DNA of 64,000 bases from assembly GCF_025995175.1 (NCBI RefSeq), contig NZ_BAPV01000008.1, forward strand, positions 44,082 to 108,081, read 5' to 3'. Both the position numbers and the translations under genes were made by a program. The DNA comes from Asaia krungthepensis NRIC 0535 (GTDB taxonomy: Bacteria > Pseudomonadota > Alphaproteobacteria > Acetobacterales > Acetobacteraceae). Below, one piece after another: positions 1 to 9,212 of this stretch. Numbering within the stretch: the first letter of the stretch is position 1; each line of letters opens with the position of its first letter. The notes beneath the pieces were generated by a model. That model saw nothing but the letters and a program-made list of their open reading frames with translations, ran no database searches and had not been told where the DNA came from.

Positions 1-134
<134 letters not shown>

Positions 135-380
135 TTAGATCTCTGTAGGAGCATGGTGCTGCGGCGGCCGGGTCTCGTCTGAGCAATTACCTACCGCCGG
201 GACACCAGCTTACACGACGATTGTCCCGTAACCACTATCCGGCCACAAGACTTCGACAAAGTGATGGCAGAAAAAGAAAAGAATCAAATGCCACACAGGA
301 AGAAGGCGTAGCGTTAACGAAAGTTCATTTCGATCGCGATAATTTTTGGGGATCCGTTCAGGCCGGCGCCGGGTGAACTG

Positions 381-400
381 GCACCCCCCGAAGGGGGTGC
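381..400 (-). terminator. GC-rich hairpin downstream of tRNA-Leu(GAG)
   Basis: GCACCCCC and GGGGGTGC arms enclose a short tetraloop just downstream of the tRNA 3' end on the minus strand. No U-tract follows, so it may be a processing or termination hairpin rather than a classical intrinsic terminator. Confidence 0.45.
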
Positions 401-412
401 TTCCAGTTCTCA

Positions 413-498
413 TGGTGCGGTCGAGAAGACTCGAACTTCCACGGGGTTGCCCCCACAAGCACCTCAAGCTTGCGCGTCTACCATTCCGCCACGACCGC
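413..498 (-). tRNA. tRNA-Leu (anticodon GAG)
   Basis: Read on the minus strand, the sequence begins GCGGTCG and ends CGACCGC-A-CCA, giving a complete seven-pair acceptor stem with encoded CCA. The anticodon stem CAAGC/GCTTG encloses the loop TTGAGGT, so the anticodon is GAG, reading CUC leucine codons. A long variable arm (GTGGGGGCAACCCCGT) and the T-loop GTTCGAGTC identify it as a class II leucine tRNA. Length is 86 bases including CCA. Confidence 0.97.
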
Positions 499-555
499 AT
501 CGTGACAAGCGGGCCGCTCTGGGCGATACCGCTCGTGTGAAGGGGGCTATAGCCG

Positions 556-1281
556 ATGACCGATGAGCAGGCAATCGCGGAAAAGGCGATTTCTGAGAAA
601 ATATCCTGGAAAAGGGAGAAAGGCCTCGTTTCCTATGACGATGCCCTTGCCGTTATGCAGGAGAGAGCTGCCGCAATACGGCGAGACGAATGCGGGGAAC
701 TGCTGTGGTTCCTTGAACACCCGCGCCTTTACACCGCGGGCACTTCGGCGAAACCGGCCGACCTGATCAATCCGGAGAACCTGCCAACCTACGAAGCAGG
801 GCGTGGTGGCCAGTGGACCTATCACGGGCCGGGTCAGAGAATCGTCTATGTCATGCTCGATCTGATGCGCGAGCACGGCCCGACACCCCCGCGCGATCTG
901 CGCGCCTTCGTCCAGAGCCTGGAGCGCTGGATCATCGCCAGTCTGTCCTCGCTCGGAATCTCCGGACGAACCGAGTGCGGTCGAATCGGCGTGTGGGTGA
1001 ATGACCCCACCACAGGCGAGGAGTCCAAGATCGCCGCCCTGGGCATAAGGGTAAGTCGCTGGGTGTCTTGGCACGGGATCGCTATCAATCTTGACCCCGA
1101 CCTTGCCGATTTCGACGGGATCATCCCCTGTGGCATCCGGGAATACGGGGTGACCAGTATCAGACGTTTCAATCCCGATCTCACAATGGACGATCTCGAC
1201 CGAGCCCTTCTGACGCAATGGCCTCAGTTTTTCGGCGAGGCCCCGGTCTCGCTCACCTCCGACAGAGACAGCACGATGTGA
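556..1281 (+). CDS. lipB: Lipoyl(octanoyl) transferase LipB
   Basis: LipB transfers the octanoyl group from octanoyl-ACP to the lipoyl domains of 2-oxoacid dehydrogenases and the glycine cleavage H protein, the first step of cytosolic lipoate synthesis. The family signature G-R-G-G-Q-W-T-Y-H-G-P-G-Q is at residues 82-94. The catalytic lysine falls in S-K-I-A-A-L-G-I-R (K158) and the catalytic cysteine in P-C-G-I (C192). The length of 241 residues is normal. A GAAGGGGG ribosome site lies about ten bases before the ATG. The last 58 bases overlap the 3' end of the LolA-like gene on the opposite strand, so the C-terminal tail of LipB is antisense to that gene. Confidence 0.95.
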   Translation: MTDEQAIAEKAISEKISWKREKGLVSYDDALAVMQERAAAIRRDECGELLWFLEHPRLYTAGTSAKPADLINPENLPTYEAGRGGQWTYHGPGQRIVYVMLDLMREHGPTPPRDLRAFVQSLERWIIASLSSLGISGRTECGRIGVWVNDPTTGEESKIAALGIRVSRWVSWHGIAINLDPDLADFDGIIPCGIREYGVTSIRRFNPDLTMDDLDRALLTQWPQFFGEAPVSLTSDRDSTM

Positions 1282-1823
1282 TTGCCACGTGCATCCACAC
1301 CGTCGAGCGTTTCCAGAACAAGCCTCTGGTCGCGCTCTGCGAAACGGAGGGTCAATAGCCCCTGTGACGGATTATCGGCTTGCGCGAGCGATATCTGGCT
1401 CGCTCCGGGAACCGAACTGATATTCGTCACCTGGATCGACCCGCCGAACCGCACCGGCTCATGAAGCAACAGACCGAGCGGATTGCGGGACAGACTGACC
1501 CGTGTGACAGCGCCCGTCTGCGAGTCGTTCAGCACCAGATGGGTGCCGCTTGCTCTAAGTGTCATTGCGTGGGGGGTTGTATAGTCAAGTGCGAGCGCAC
1601 CGGGGCTGTATGTGAACTCCCCCGCCCCGCCATTTCCCTGCGGTCCGACCTGAGTGAAATGGCCTTCCAGGGTCATAGGGCGGTTGAGATAGGCCTCAAC
1701 ACGATGGGCCTGCTTTTTCTGCTGGTCGGTCAGCCCGTCCATCCCTCGCACCGCACAGCCTGCCAGCGCCACGCTCAGGGAAAGCGCAACCAGTTGGCCT
1801 CCCCGTCGCGCAACGCGGCTCAT
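1224..1823 (-). CDS. LolA-family outer-membrane lipoprotein carrier protein with lipobox
   Basis: The 199-residue protein has a lipoprotein signal peptide: basic start M-S-R-V-A-R-R, hydrophobic core, and lipobox L-A-G-C with Cys at 23. The mature part fits the LolA/LolB fold. It opens with a helix (A-H-R-V-E-A-Y-L-N), continues with M-T-L-E-G-H-F-T-Q-V, G-A-G-E-F-T-Y-S-P-G and L-D-Y, and ends with beta strands such as R-L-V-L-E-T-L-D. LolA ferries lipoproteins across the periplasm from LolCDE. Canonical LolA is soluble, whereas LolB is itself a lipoprotein, so the lipobox is notable. Its start overlaps the bolA stop by four bases (ATGA), which suggests translational coupling. lolD and lolC are near 46 kb. 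Confidence 0.75.
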   Translation of the reverse strand: MSRVARRGGQLVALSLSVALAGCAVRGMDGLTDQQKKQAHRVEAYLNRPMTLEGHFTQVGPQGNGGAGEFTYSPGALALDYTTPHAMTLRASGTHLVLNDSQTGAVTRVSLSRNPLGLLLHEPVRFGGSIQVTNISSVPGASQISLAQADNPSQGLLTLRFAERDQRLVLETLDGVDARGNHIVLSLSEVSETGASPKN

Positions 1824-2107
1824 GCCTCACCCGGAGTGGACAGCGTGAGCGACAGCGCATGCAGCCCCGTCTCGAACTCGGGTTTGAGAAGCCCATTGAC
1901 CAACCGGTGCCGCGCGACGCGGTTGAGGCCATCGAACTGGGCGCTCACGATCGTCAGAGTGAAATGGGTCTCGTCCCCCTTGATACCATTGCGACCAGCG
2001 TGCTTTGCATGACGCTTGCTGTCATCACGAATGGTCAGGGTTTCCGGCTGAAGCGCCTCGTCGAGCCGCGCCTTCATTCTGGCGGCGCGTTCCTTCAGTT
2101 CAGTCAT
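1820..2107 (-). CDS. bolA: BolA family protein
   Basis: This is a small 95-residue protein beginning M-T-E-L-K-E-R-A-A-R. The BolA-type class II KH-like fold is recognisable from the helix-strand order and the conserved segments G-D-E-T-H-F-T-L-T-I-V-S, F-D-G-L-N-R-V-A-R-H-R-L-V and E-F-E-T-G-L-H-A-L-S-L-T. BolA proteins pair with monothiol glutaredoxins in iron-sulfur cluster handling and also act as stress-linked regulators. The open frame extends upstream, but the upstream translation is not BolA-like, so the start is set at the ATG beginning M-T-E-L. It is the first gene of a pair with the LolA-like gene and diverges from the J-domain gene 51 bases away. Confidence 0.88.
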   Translation of the reverse strand: MTELKERAARMKARLDEALQPETLTIRDDSKRHAKHAGRNGIKGDETHFTLTIVSAQFDGLNRVARHRLVNGLLKPEFETGLHALSLTLSTPGEA

Positions 2108-2158
2108 GAGCACTCCCTTCTTGCATCGGCGTCTCTTAGGACGCACATAAACCCGATC

Positions 2159-2746
2159 ATGCAGCGCAAATCCACCAGACACAGGGCATTCGACCCGGAT
2201 CCAGACGCGCCCGAGCGCTATTGCGACATGCCCGGCTGCACCGAACATGCCGGATATCGTGCGCCCAAGGACCGTACGCAACTCAGGCAGTATTTCTGGT
2301 TCTGTCTCGAACACGTGCGTCAGTACAATGCACGCTGGGATTTCTATAAGGGCATGACACCGGGACAGATTGAAGCCCAGCTGCGCGCCGACATCTCATG
2401 GCAGCGCCCTTCATGGAAGCTCGGTACGCGAGGGGGCCAGAGTTTCGATGAAGAGGAAGTACTCGACCCGCTCGATATCCTCTCTTCCACGCGCGCGCGA
2501 CGTGCGCAGGCCGCCAAGCAGCGTCATGACCGGGGTCGTGAATCCGCCCCCCCTGCCCTGCGCGATCATCTGCGCGCCCTCGCATTGGACTGGCCCGTCA
2601 CAGTGGATGCCCTCAAGATCCGGTACAAGGAACTGGCGCGCAAGCATCATCCCGATGCCAATGCGGGTGATCCTGCCTCTGAGGACCGCTTCAAGACCGT
2701 GAGCGTCGCCTATAGTGCGATTCGCGCCCATCTGGTCAGTCTGTAG
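2159..2746 (+). CDS. J-domain (DnaJ-like) protein
   Basis: The 195-residue protein has its J domain at the C terminus. Helix II and the HPD loop are seen in K-I-R-Y-K-E-L-A-R-K-H-H-P-D-A-N, followed by helix III (S-E-D-R-F-K-T-V-S-V-A-Y-S). The N-terminal half contains C-D-M-P-G-C, a possible metal-binding pair, and an aromatic-rich segment. J domains stimulate DnaK ATPase, so this is probably a specialised co-chaperone rather than the general DnaJ, because it lacks the G/F region and zinc fingers. The frame is open upstream, but the ATG at M-Q-R-K-S-T fits. It lies directly before cobS-cobT, an order common in alphaproteobacteria, so a link to cobaltochelatase assembly is possible but unproven. 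Confidence 0.85.
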   Translation: MQRKSTRHRAFDPDPDAPERYCDMPGCTEHAGYRAPKDRTQLRQYFWFCLEHVRQYNARWDFYKGMTPGQIEAQLRADISWQRPSWKLGTRGGQSFDEEEVLDPLDILSSTRARRAQAAKQRHDRGRESAPPALRDHLRALALDWPVTVDALKIRYKELARKHHPDANAGDPASEDRFKTVSVAYSAIRAHLVSL

Positions 2747-2843
2747 ACCGGATTAATGCGCTTTTGCCTCTGGCCATGGGGGGAAACATGACCATATCCT
2801 TGGCCGGAACCTGACATGACTGAGTGAAAGACGGATTGAAACC

Positions 2844-3860
2844 ATGAGCGATCTCGCCTCCATCGACGCGCCGGAAACGGTTGTCACTGCCGAACAGAAC
2901 GCGGTGCCGACCCATGTCCTCGGCGCGCCGGACCGGATCGTCTCTGCACGTGACGTTTTCGGAATCGATTGCGACACGGAAGTGCCAGCTTTCTCGATAC
3001 GCACAGAACATGTCCCCGATATCGACCCGAGCTATCAGTTCGATTGCGATACCACGCGCGCCATACTTGCCGGGTTTGCCAATAATCGCCGTGTCATGGT
3101 GCAGGGCTTTCATGGGACTGGCAAATCCTCGCATATCGAACAGATTGCGGCACGGCTGAACTGGCCCACTGTGCGCATCAATCTCGACAGCCACATTTCG
3201 CGTATTGATCTGATCGGCAAGGATGCCATTGTGCTGCGCGACGGCAAGCAGATCACTGAATTCCGCGAAGGGCTCCTGCCCTGGTGCCTGCAGCACCCTG
3301 TGGCGCTCATTTTTGACGAATATGATGCGGGGCGCCCGGATGTGATGTTCGTGATCCAGCGCGTACTCGAGGCCGAAGGGCATTTGACCCTGCTCGACCA
3401 GAACCGCGTGATTCGCCCTCACGCCGGATTCCGCCTTTTCGCCACGGCGAATACCGTGGGGCTGGGCGACACAACCGGGCTGTATCACGGTACGCAGCAG
3501 ATCAATCAGGGCCAGATGGATCGCTGGAACATCGTGGCATCGCTCAATTATCTGCCCCTCGAGCAGGAAGTGGGGATTGTCCGTGCCAAGCTTGGCCTAA
3601 ACGACGACGCCACCGTGACCAAGCGCCTCGAGAGCATGGTCGCGCTGGCCAACCTGACGCGCGCCGGGTTCATGGCAGGTGATATCTCAACCGTCATGTC
3701 ACCGCGCGCGGTGATTACCTGGGCCGAGAACGAGCGCATCTTCGGTGATCTGGCTTTCGCCTTTCGCCTGACGTTTCTCAATAAATGCGACGAGGCCGAG
3801 CGCGGAATCGTGGCCGAATATTATCAGCGCTGTTTCAATCACTCACCGTTGAACAGCTGA
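2844..3860 (+). CDS. cobS: Aerobic cobaltochelatase subunit CobS
   Basis: CobS is the AAA+ ATPase subunit of the three-part CobN-CobS-CobT cobalt chelatase, which inserts cobalt into hydrogenobyrinic acid a,c-diamide in aerobic cobalamin synthesis. The Walker A motif G-F-H-G-T-G-K-S-S is at residues 88-96 and Walker B L-I-F-D-E-Y-D at 155-161. The sensor stretch [10 protein letters not shown] follows. The length of 338 residues matches the family. cobT starts 13 bases after the stop. The large subunit CobN is not in the window. MoxR-type ATPases are related, but the N-terminal segment and the cobT neighbour settle the call. Confidence 0.95.
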   Translation: MSDLASIDAPETVVTAEQNAVPTHVLGAPDRIVSARDVFGIDCDTEVPAFSIRTEHVPDIDPSYQFDCDTTRAILAGFANNRRVMVQGFHGTGKSSHIEQIAARLNWPTVRINLDSHISRIDLIGKDAIVLRDGKQITEFREGLLPWCLQHPVALIFDEYDAGRPDVMFVIQRVLEAEGHLTLLDQNRVIRPHAGFRLFATANTVGLGDTTGLYHGTQQINQGQMDRWNIVASLNYLPLEQEVGIVRAKLGLNDDATVTKRLESMVALANLTRAGFMAGDISTVMSPRAVITWAENERIFGDLAFAFRLTFLNKCDEAERGIVAEYYQRCFNHSPLNS

Positions 3861-3873
3861 CAGGCGCGCGCTC

Positions 3874-5736
3874 ATGGCCTCTCCCAGAGCAAAGACCCCT
3901 GACAGGAGCACGACCGATCTGGCTCTTCCGGGCAGCGAACGCACGGATGCCTTTCGTCGCGCAACGACTGCTGCCCTGCGTGCTATGTCCGGCGAACCCG
4001 AGACGGAAATCAGCTTCGCAGCTTCTGCGGCTGCCAAATCCGGCAGTGGTATCCAGCTTCCCTACGTCTCGCGTGCGCTGACCCCGCAGGAGATGACACG
4101 GGTGCGAGGCGCGGCCGATGCGGCGGCCCTGCGTCTCAAGCATCATGACGCGACGCTCTCTCCCCTGCCCGCCAACGCCGACAGTGCCGAAACGCGACCG
4201 CTCTACGACGCATTGGAGCAGGTGCGTTGCGAGGTTTTCGGCGCGCGTCATATGGCGGGGGTTCAGGCTAATCTGAGGCAGAAACTCGCCCTCGACTGCA
4301 ATGAAGGCGGCTACGGTCGCATGAGCGCGCGTGACGACATGCCCGCGACTGTTGCTCTACCCCTCCTGGTGCGCGAGGCCCTCTCGGGTGAGAAATCACC
4401 AAACCAGGCTGGCCCCGCCCTCAAATCGTGGCGCGACACGCTTTCCCCCGAGGCTCAGCACGCCCTTGCGCGTCTGGCCTCGGCGCAAATGGATCAGACG
4501 CGCTTTGCCGAGGCCTGTTCGGGGCTCTTCAAGGCATTCGATTTGACCGAGGAGCCCGAACAGGAAGATCAGAGCGAGGCGGATGATCCGGACGAGGATG
4601 ATGACAGTCAGACCGAGTCGGACCAGCCGGATGACGAGCCCTCCCCCCAGGATCAGGACGACAGCGAGACACACGGCTTTCAGCCCGAGCCGACCGAGCA
4701 GCCTGACAGCCGCGAGGCGAGCGACTCCGAGCTCCAGGATGAAGGCGCTGAGCAGCCCGCAGGAACCCTCGAAGACGACGAGGGCAAGGAAAGCGAGGGC
4801 GCCTCTGCCCTCCCGGCGTATAAAGTCTTCACCACGGCCTTCGACGAGGAAGCCGATGCCGCGGATCTTTGCGATCCCGACGAACTTGCTCGCCTGCGTC
4901 AGCAGCTCGATCAGCAGCTGAGTAGCCTGCAGGGCGTCGTTTCGCGCCTTGCTCATCGCCTGCAACGCAAGCTCATGGCGCAGCAGCAGCGCTCCTGGGC
5001 TTTCGATCAGGAAGAAGGCATTCTCGACGCGGCAAGGCTTGCCCGCGTGGTGGCCAATCCGACCTTGTCCCTGTCGTACAAGATCGAGCGTCAGGCCGAA
5101 TTCCGCGACACCGTGGTGACGCTGCTGATCGATAATTCGGGCTCGATGCGCGGAAGACCGATTTCAGTGGCCGCCATGTGCGGCGACATCCTCGCCCGTA
5201 CGCTGGAGCGTTGTGGCGTCAAAACCGAGGTGCTCGGCTTTACAACACGCGCATGGAAAGGCGGCCAGAGCCGCGAACGCTGGGTTGCGGCCGGACGCCC
5301 GCCCGATCCGGGACGTCTGAATGATTTGCGCCATATCATCTACAAGGACGCCGATACCCCACTGAGACGCGCGCGCAATAATCTCGGGCTGATGCTGCGC
5401 GAAGGGCTCCTCAAGGAAAATATCGACGGCGAAGCCCTTGTCTGGGCCTGGAAACGCCTGCGCCGCCGCCCTGAACACCGGCGCATCCTGATGGTGATAT
5501 CGGACGGCGCACCCGTGGATGACAGCACGTTCTCGACGAATCCGAGTTCGTATCTGGAGGATCACCTGCGCTCGGTCATTGCCCGCATCGAAGCCTCACC
5601 CGAAACCGAACTCCTCGCTATCGGGATCGGCCACGACGTGACGCGCTATTACCGGAACTCAGTCACGCTCACCAATGCGGAAGAACTCGGCGGAACCATG
5701 ATCAAACAGCTTTCGGATCTCTTTGTCGCCCGCTGA
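3874..5736 (+). CDS. cobT: Aerobic cobaltochelatase subunit CobT
   Basis: CobT is the 620-residue partner of CobS in the cobalt chelatase. A helical N-terminal part (to about residue 225) is followed by a strongly acidic, low-complexity linker rich in Asp, Glu, Ser and Gln (about 229-310), which is normal for the family. The C-terminal von Willebrand A domain carries the MIDAS motif D-N-S-G-S-M at 420-425 and later I-S-D-G-A-P-V-D. The VWA domain is thought to dock on CobN and the AAA+ ring. The stop is followed by a strong hairpin before the convergent decarboxylase gene. No internal break is seen. Confidence 0.95.
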   Translation: MASPRAKTPDRSTTDLALPGSERTDAFRRATTAALRAMSGEPETEISFAASAAAKSGSGIQLPYVSRALTPQEMTRVRGAADAAALRLKHHDATLSPLPANADSAETRPLYDALEQVRCEVFGARHMAGVQANLRQKLALDCNEGGYGRMSARDDMPATVALPLLVREALSGEKSPNQAGPALKSWRDTLSPEAQHALARLASAQMDQTRFAEACSGLFKAFDLTEEPEQEDQSEADDPDEDDDSQTESDQPDDEPSPQDQDDSETHGFQPEPTEQPDSREASDSELQDEGAEQPAGTLEDDEGKESEGASALPAYKVFTTAFDEEADAADLCDPDELARLRQQLDQQLSSLQGVVSRLAHRLQRKLMAQQQRSWAFDQEEGILDAARLARVVANPTLSLSYKIERQAEFRDTVVTLLIDNSGSMRGRPISVAAMCGDILARTLERCGVKTEVLGFTTRAWKGGQSRERWVAAGRPPDPGRLNDLRHIIYKDADTPLRRARNNLGLMLREGLLKENIDGEALVWAWKRLRRRPEHRRILMVISDGAPVDDSTFSTNPSSYLEDHLRSVIARIEASPETELLAIGIGHDVTRYYRNSVTLTNAEELGGTMIKQLSDLFVAR

Positions 5737-5761
5737 GAGGCTATCCTGAATCGAACCGCGC

Positions 5762-5785
5762 CCACCGGCCCCTGAAGGCCGGTGG
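5762..5785. terminator. Strong hairpin between convergent cobT and decarboxylase genes
   Basis: Nine-base arms CCACCGGCC and GGCCGGTGG enclose a six-base loop. It lies 25 bases after the cobT stop and 7 bases after the stop of the opposing gene, so it may serve both strands. There is no T-run. Confidence 0.5.
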
Positions 5786-5792
5786 AGAGACG

Positions 5793-7196
5793 TCAGATAC
5801 AGGCGAGTCTTTCGATTTTAGATAGCATGGCGTCGATAGTCTTCCGTGTTGTCCGATGATTGACGATAGCAGCCCTGATGACCATCCGCCCCTCGATGCG
5901 GGTGGTCGAGGGAGCCGCAACGCCACTCTCATGCAGATCCTTCACCAGTTCATCGATCGCCGCATCATCGCGATCAGCCAGAGTGAAACAGACGATATTG
6001 AGAGCTACCGGTGCCATGAGCAGATAACGCGCATCGGCCTCCACGCGCTCTGCCAGATATCGGGCCACGGCGCAGCATTCCGCCACCATCTCCCCCAGGC
6101 GGCGAGCGCCATAATGGGCAATGGTCATCCAGACCTTGAGCGCCCGAAATCCACGCGAAAGATCAGGGCCAAAATCGCAGGGCCAGGGCGCGTTACCCGC
6201 CAGCCCTCGGTCAGCGCGCGTCAGATAGCTAAGGGATTGCGCGAAGGCCTGGGCATGGAGCGCCCGGTCACGCACGAGGACACACCCCGCGTCATAGGGC
6301 ACCTGCCCCCATTTATGGAAATCAAGGGCAAGGCTATCCGCCTGCTCGATTCCGTCCAGCATGATCGCATGCTCAGGGGAGAGCCTTGCGAAGGCGCCGA
6401 ACGCACCATCGACATGGAACCAGCATTTCTCTGCACGGGCGATGGCGGCTAATTCATCGAGCGGATCGACCGCGCCGCAATCCACGCTGCCGGCTGTGCC
6501 CACGATGATGAAAGGGGCATACCCTGCCTGTCGGTCCTGCCGGATGCGCGCCGCAAGAGCTGCGCTGTCCATGCGATAAAGCTCATCGACAGGAATCAGC
6601 CGCAGTGCGTCGCTCCCAAGCCCGGCGAGATCAAAGGCGCGGCTCACGCAGCCATGGGCGGTCTCGGCGGCATAGCCAATTAGCTTGCTTTGCCCTACCC
6701 CACCTGCCCGTAATCCGGGATCAGCCGCACGGCTGGCTGTGATGATCCCGATGAAATTGGCCAGTGACGAGCCTGTGACCAGACAGCCCGAGGAATCGAC
6801 CGGCATCCCCACCATCTCAGCCGCCCAGCGGATCACCTGACGTTCGACCTCGATGGCCGCATGATCCCGCCCGCCGCAATTATCGTTGAGGCTTGCCGCC
6901 AGCAATTCGGCCAGTATGCCGATGGGCGTACCCGCGCCCTGGACCCACCCCATGAAACCGGGATGGGTGTTGCCATTCGAATAGGGGCGTATCTGCCCCA
7001 GAAACCGGGAGTATAGAAGCTCGGCCGCCTCACCCTCCTGTGGCAGGTCGTGGCGAAACGCGTCACGTGCCTCTTGGGGCATAGGCTGCCAGACCGGCCC
7101 CTCCCCCATATGCTCGGCACGATCGAATACATCATCCAGCATGCGATGCGACAAGGCGCGCAGCGCCGTCCAGTCTTTCGGATCGAGACCACTCAT
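5793..7196 (-). CDS. Pyridoxal-dependent amino acid decarboxylase (group II)
   Basis: The 467-residue fold-type I PLP enzyme belongs to the aromatic-amino-acid/glutamate/diaminobutyrate decarboxylase family. Seen are G-N-T-H-P-G-F near residue 75, T-G-S-S-L-A-N-F near 141, the PLP-stacking and aspartate motif F-H-V-D-G-A-F-G at 260-267, and the PLP lysine in L-D-F-H-K-W (K295). The substrate cannot be read from the sequence. Candidates are aromatic amino acids, aspartate or diaminobutyrate, giving an amine or beta-alanine. The start is the ATG preceded by GTGGGGGAG. The frame extends 30 codons further upstream without conserved sequence. It is divergent from the exported-protein gene. Confidence 0.85.
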   Translation of the reverse strand: MSGLDPKDWTALRALSHRMLDDVFDRAEHMGEGPVWQPMPQEARDAFRHDLPQEGEAAELLYSRFLGQIRPYSNGNTHPGFMGWVQGAGTPIGILAELLAASLNDNCGGRDHAAIEVERQVIRWAAEMVGMPVDSSGCLVTGSSLANFIGIITASRAADPGLRAGGVGQSKLIGYAAETAHGCVSRAFDLAGLGSDALRLIPVDELYRMDSAALAARIRQDRQAGYAPFIIVGTAGSVDCGAVDPLDELAAIARAEKCWFHVDGAFGAFARLSPEHAIMLDGIEQADSLALDFHKWGQVPYDAGCVLVRDRALHAQAFAQSLSYLTRADRGLAGNAPWPCDFGPDLSRGFRALKVWMTIAHYGARRLGEMVAECCAVARYLAERVEADARYLLMAPVALNIVCFTLADRDDAAIDELVKDLHESGVAAPSTTRIEGRMVIRAAIVNHRTTRKTIDAMLSKIERLACI

Positions 7197-7306
7197 CGAC
7201 ACCACTCCCCCACGACATGACCCAGCCTGACCGGCCTTTCCTCTCTCATAGCGGGCGAGAGGCGGCGCGCCTAACTCCTGCCGCAAAATTCCGGTTGTGT
7301 GCCGGT

Positions 7307-8218
7307 ATGAAGAGCCCCATCCTCTCCCATATGAAAATAGCTGCCGCCTCTCTCATCGGTCTGATCGCTCTGGGTACCCTGTCGGGTCAGGCACGCGCCG
7401 ATGCTATCCCCGCCGCCTGCATGAGCGTCTCTGCCGCCTCACGTACCATGGGCTCGGCCAGCCTCGCGATGACGGGATACGGGGCCACGCTTTCAGGCAA
7501 CAGCGCCCATCTGACGGTAGGGCAGGTTTCAGTTCAGGATCGACAGGGCCATCTCACCCTGCCCAATCTGCGCGACGCGAACGCCCTGATCTCCTTCGGG
7601 CTGCTCAAACTCGTCCATGACGGCAGTCCTGCCGGTTGCCGCGGCGTCGATGGACGCCCCGCACTAAAAAATTTGCGTGAAGCCCTGCATAAGGGCGCTG
7701 TTGCGGAGCTCGTCTGGCACCAGGTCGGCCTCTCTGAAAGAGACTCCCGTTACGCGGCGGATCAGATTACCGCTACGCTGAGAGCCGGTCAGGCACGGGG
7801 GAGTATCGATATTGTCTTCGCAACGAACGGGCTGACCTCGCCTGGCGGCTCGGCCCTGCCAGGCAGCGTACGCACGACACTGACGATCCCCGAGCAGATG
7901 CTCGATGACACCAAATCGCCTACCGGGCGCATCACGATTTCGTCTCTTGAGGGGATCTGGGCAAAGGGCCGGCTGGACGGCAATGGCTGGGTCGCCCCGG
8001 GTCATACCGCGGGTTCGAGTTCGGGCGAGCTTCACCTGACGATCACCGATCTCAACGATCTGCTTGCCGTCATCCGGCCTGTCTTGCCGACCGGCGTCAG
8101 CACTGCGCTCTCTGTAGCCCAGTTCATGGGACATCGTGACGGAAACAAGGTGACCTGGGATCTGACGCTCTCCAGCGGCATTCTCAAGGTCAATTCCATC
8201 CCTATCCCGGTTAACTGA
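7307..8218 (+). CDS. Exported protein of unknown function
   Basis: The 303-residue protein has an N-terminal signal peptide: M-K-S-P-I-L-S-H-M-K, a hydrophobic core A-A-A-S-L-I-G-L-I-A-L-G and a cut after A-R-A. An internal Met eight residues in could also start it, and the frame is open further upstream, so the start is uncertain. The mature part is rich in beta-strand-like segments with two cysteines (C-M-S-V-S and G-C-R-G-V-D) that could form a disulfide in the periplasm. I recognise no family. The general look is of an alphaproteobacterial periplasmic beta protein. It diverges from the decarboxylase gene with only 110 bases between start codons. Confidence 0.7.
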   Translation: MKSPILSHMKIAAASLIGLIALGTLSGQARADAIPAACMSVSAASRTMGSASLAMTGYGATLSGNSAHLTVGQVSVQDRQGHLTLPNLRDANALISFGLLKLVHDGSPAGCRGVDGRPALKNLREALHKGAVAELVWHQVGLSERDSRYAADQITATLRAGQARGSIDIVFATNGLTSPGGSALPGSVRTTLTIPEQMLDDTKSPTGRITISSLEGIWAKGRLDGNGWVAPGHTAGSSSGELHLTITDLNDLLAVIRPVLPTGVSTALSVAQFMGHRDGNKVTWDLTLSSGILKVNSIPIPVN

Positions 8219-8501
8219 GAAGCAGAGAATCCCAGGCGCATTGGACGGGTGGTATGGGGCAACGCAGTTGCGCGGCGTGGGAGTCACCGTTCTGGTGTAG
8301 CGGGTGAAGCACCCCTGCCATACGGCAATCTCCTATGAGGTCATAAAGCCGCCCCCCATAGTGCTCGTGTCGACATATTGACTCCCCGCCTAGCCACGAA
8401 GCAGATCGTCGCCCTCGATCACGACAACATGGTTTGGTCGAGGCCAATGCCTGGGTGCACCTTAAGCGCTGATTCGGAAAACCGTGTTCGGGAGCAGAGG
8501 C

Positions 8502-9212
8502 ATGGCTTGGTGGTCGCGCCTTGTACCAGGCAGTAAAGGTGCGGCGCGACGCGAGCCCCTCTTGGGCAGAACAGGACAGAATGCGTCTCACCTATCAGCA
8601 GCACGCGAGTGGCTCGCCATCCAGTCTGGCCGACCTTTCTCATGGACGGCGTTCGACCCCCTCCCCGAGGGGCCGACTCTCTATCTCGGCGATCCCCTCA
8701 GCGACATCGAGACTTTGGGGCATGTGACCTTACCCGAAGCGGCCTTTCCCCTGACCCCATGGGTTTTCGAATCGGGGGATGAAAGCGACGCCTATTACGC
8801 TCATACCAACAGCCTCATCTGGCTTGAGGCCGCGGGGACCATGCCGCACACAAAGCAGATGGTCCTCGAATTCAGCGTAGATGCTGGCTGTATCGGGATC
8901 TTTACCGAGACAGGTCGCACCGCCTTAGTCAAACTGGACGCAGTCGAAGGGCCGGGCACCACGTTCGAATGGCTCACCGCCCGAATTCCACCCGGCGCCC
9001 ATTTCGCCGTGACTCTTTCCGTCTCCACCGGCCATGCATCCCTCTTCATCGCCAGTACGGGGAGCGACGGAGGCTTTGGTGCTGCCTCCCTGTACGACAA
9101 GCGAGGGATTCTGAGCGGCGTCCTGATCGACATCGCAGGTCGCGCCGGCGATCGCTGTTTCATCGATCGGCTCCTGCCGGAGCAGGGACGCGCCCGCTCT
9201 CATCCGGGATGA
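8502..9212 (+). CDS. Hypothetical protein, possible beta-sandwich
   Basis: The protein has 236 residues and begins M-A-W-W-S-R-L-V-P-G. The ATG has a good site (GGGAGCAGAGGC) immediately before it, and a GTG 18 bases upstream is the other possible start. There is no signal peptide or membrane segment. From about residue 100 the sequence alternates short hydrophobic strands and turns (M-V-L-E-F-S-V-D-A-G, H-F-A-V-T-L-S-V-S-T-G), which suggests a beta-sandwich or carbohydrate-binding fold. That is inference only. The last 13 bases overlap the convergent SDR gene. I recognise no family. Codon use looks like its neighbours, which supports a real gene. Confidence 0.6.
   Translation: MAWWSRLVPGSKGAARREPLLGRTGQNASHLSAAREWLAIQSGRPFSWTAFDPLPEGPTLYLGDPLSDIETLGHVTLPEAAFPLTPWVFESGDESDAYYAHTNSLIWLEAAGTMPHTKQMVLEFSVDAGCIGIFTETGRTALVKLDAVEGPGTTFEWLTARIPPGAHFAVTLSVSTGHASLFIASTGSDGGFGAASLYDKRGILSGVLIDIAGRAGDRCFIDRLLPEQGRARSHPG

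Noticed and set aside
1859..2158. 100-codon N-terminal extension of the J-domain gene
   Set aside because: It would lie antisense to bolA and shows no conservation pattern. The ATG at 2159 starts a sensible protein.
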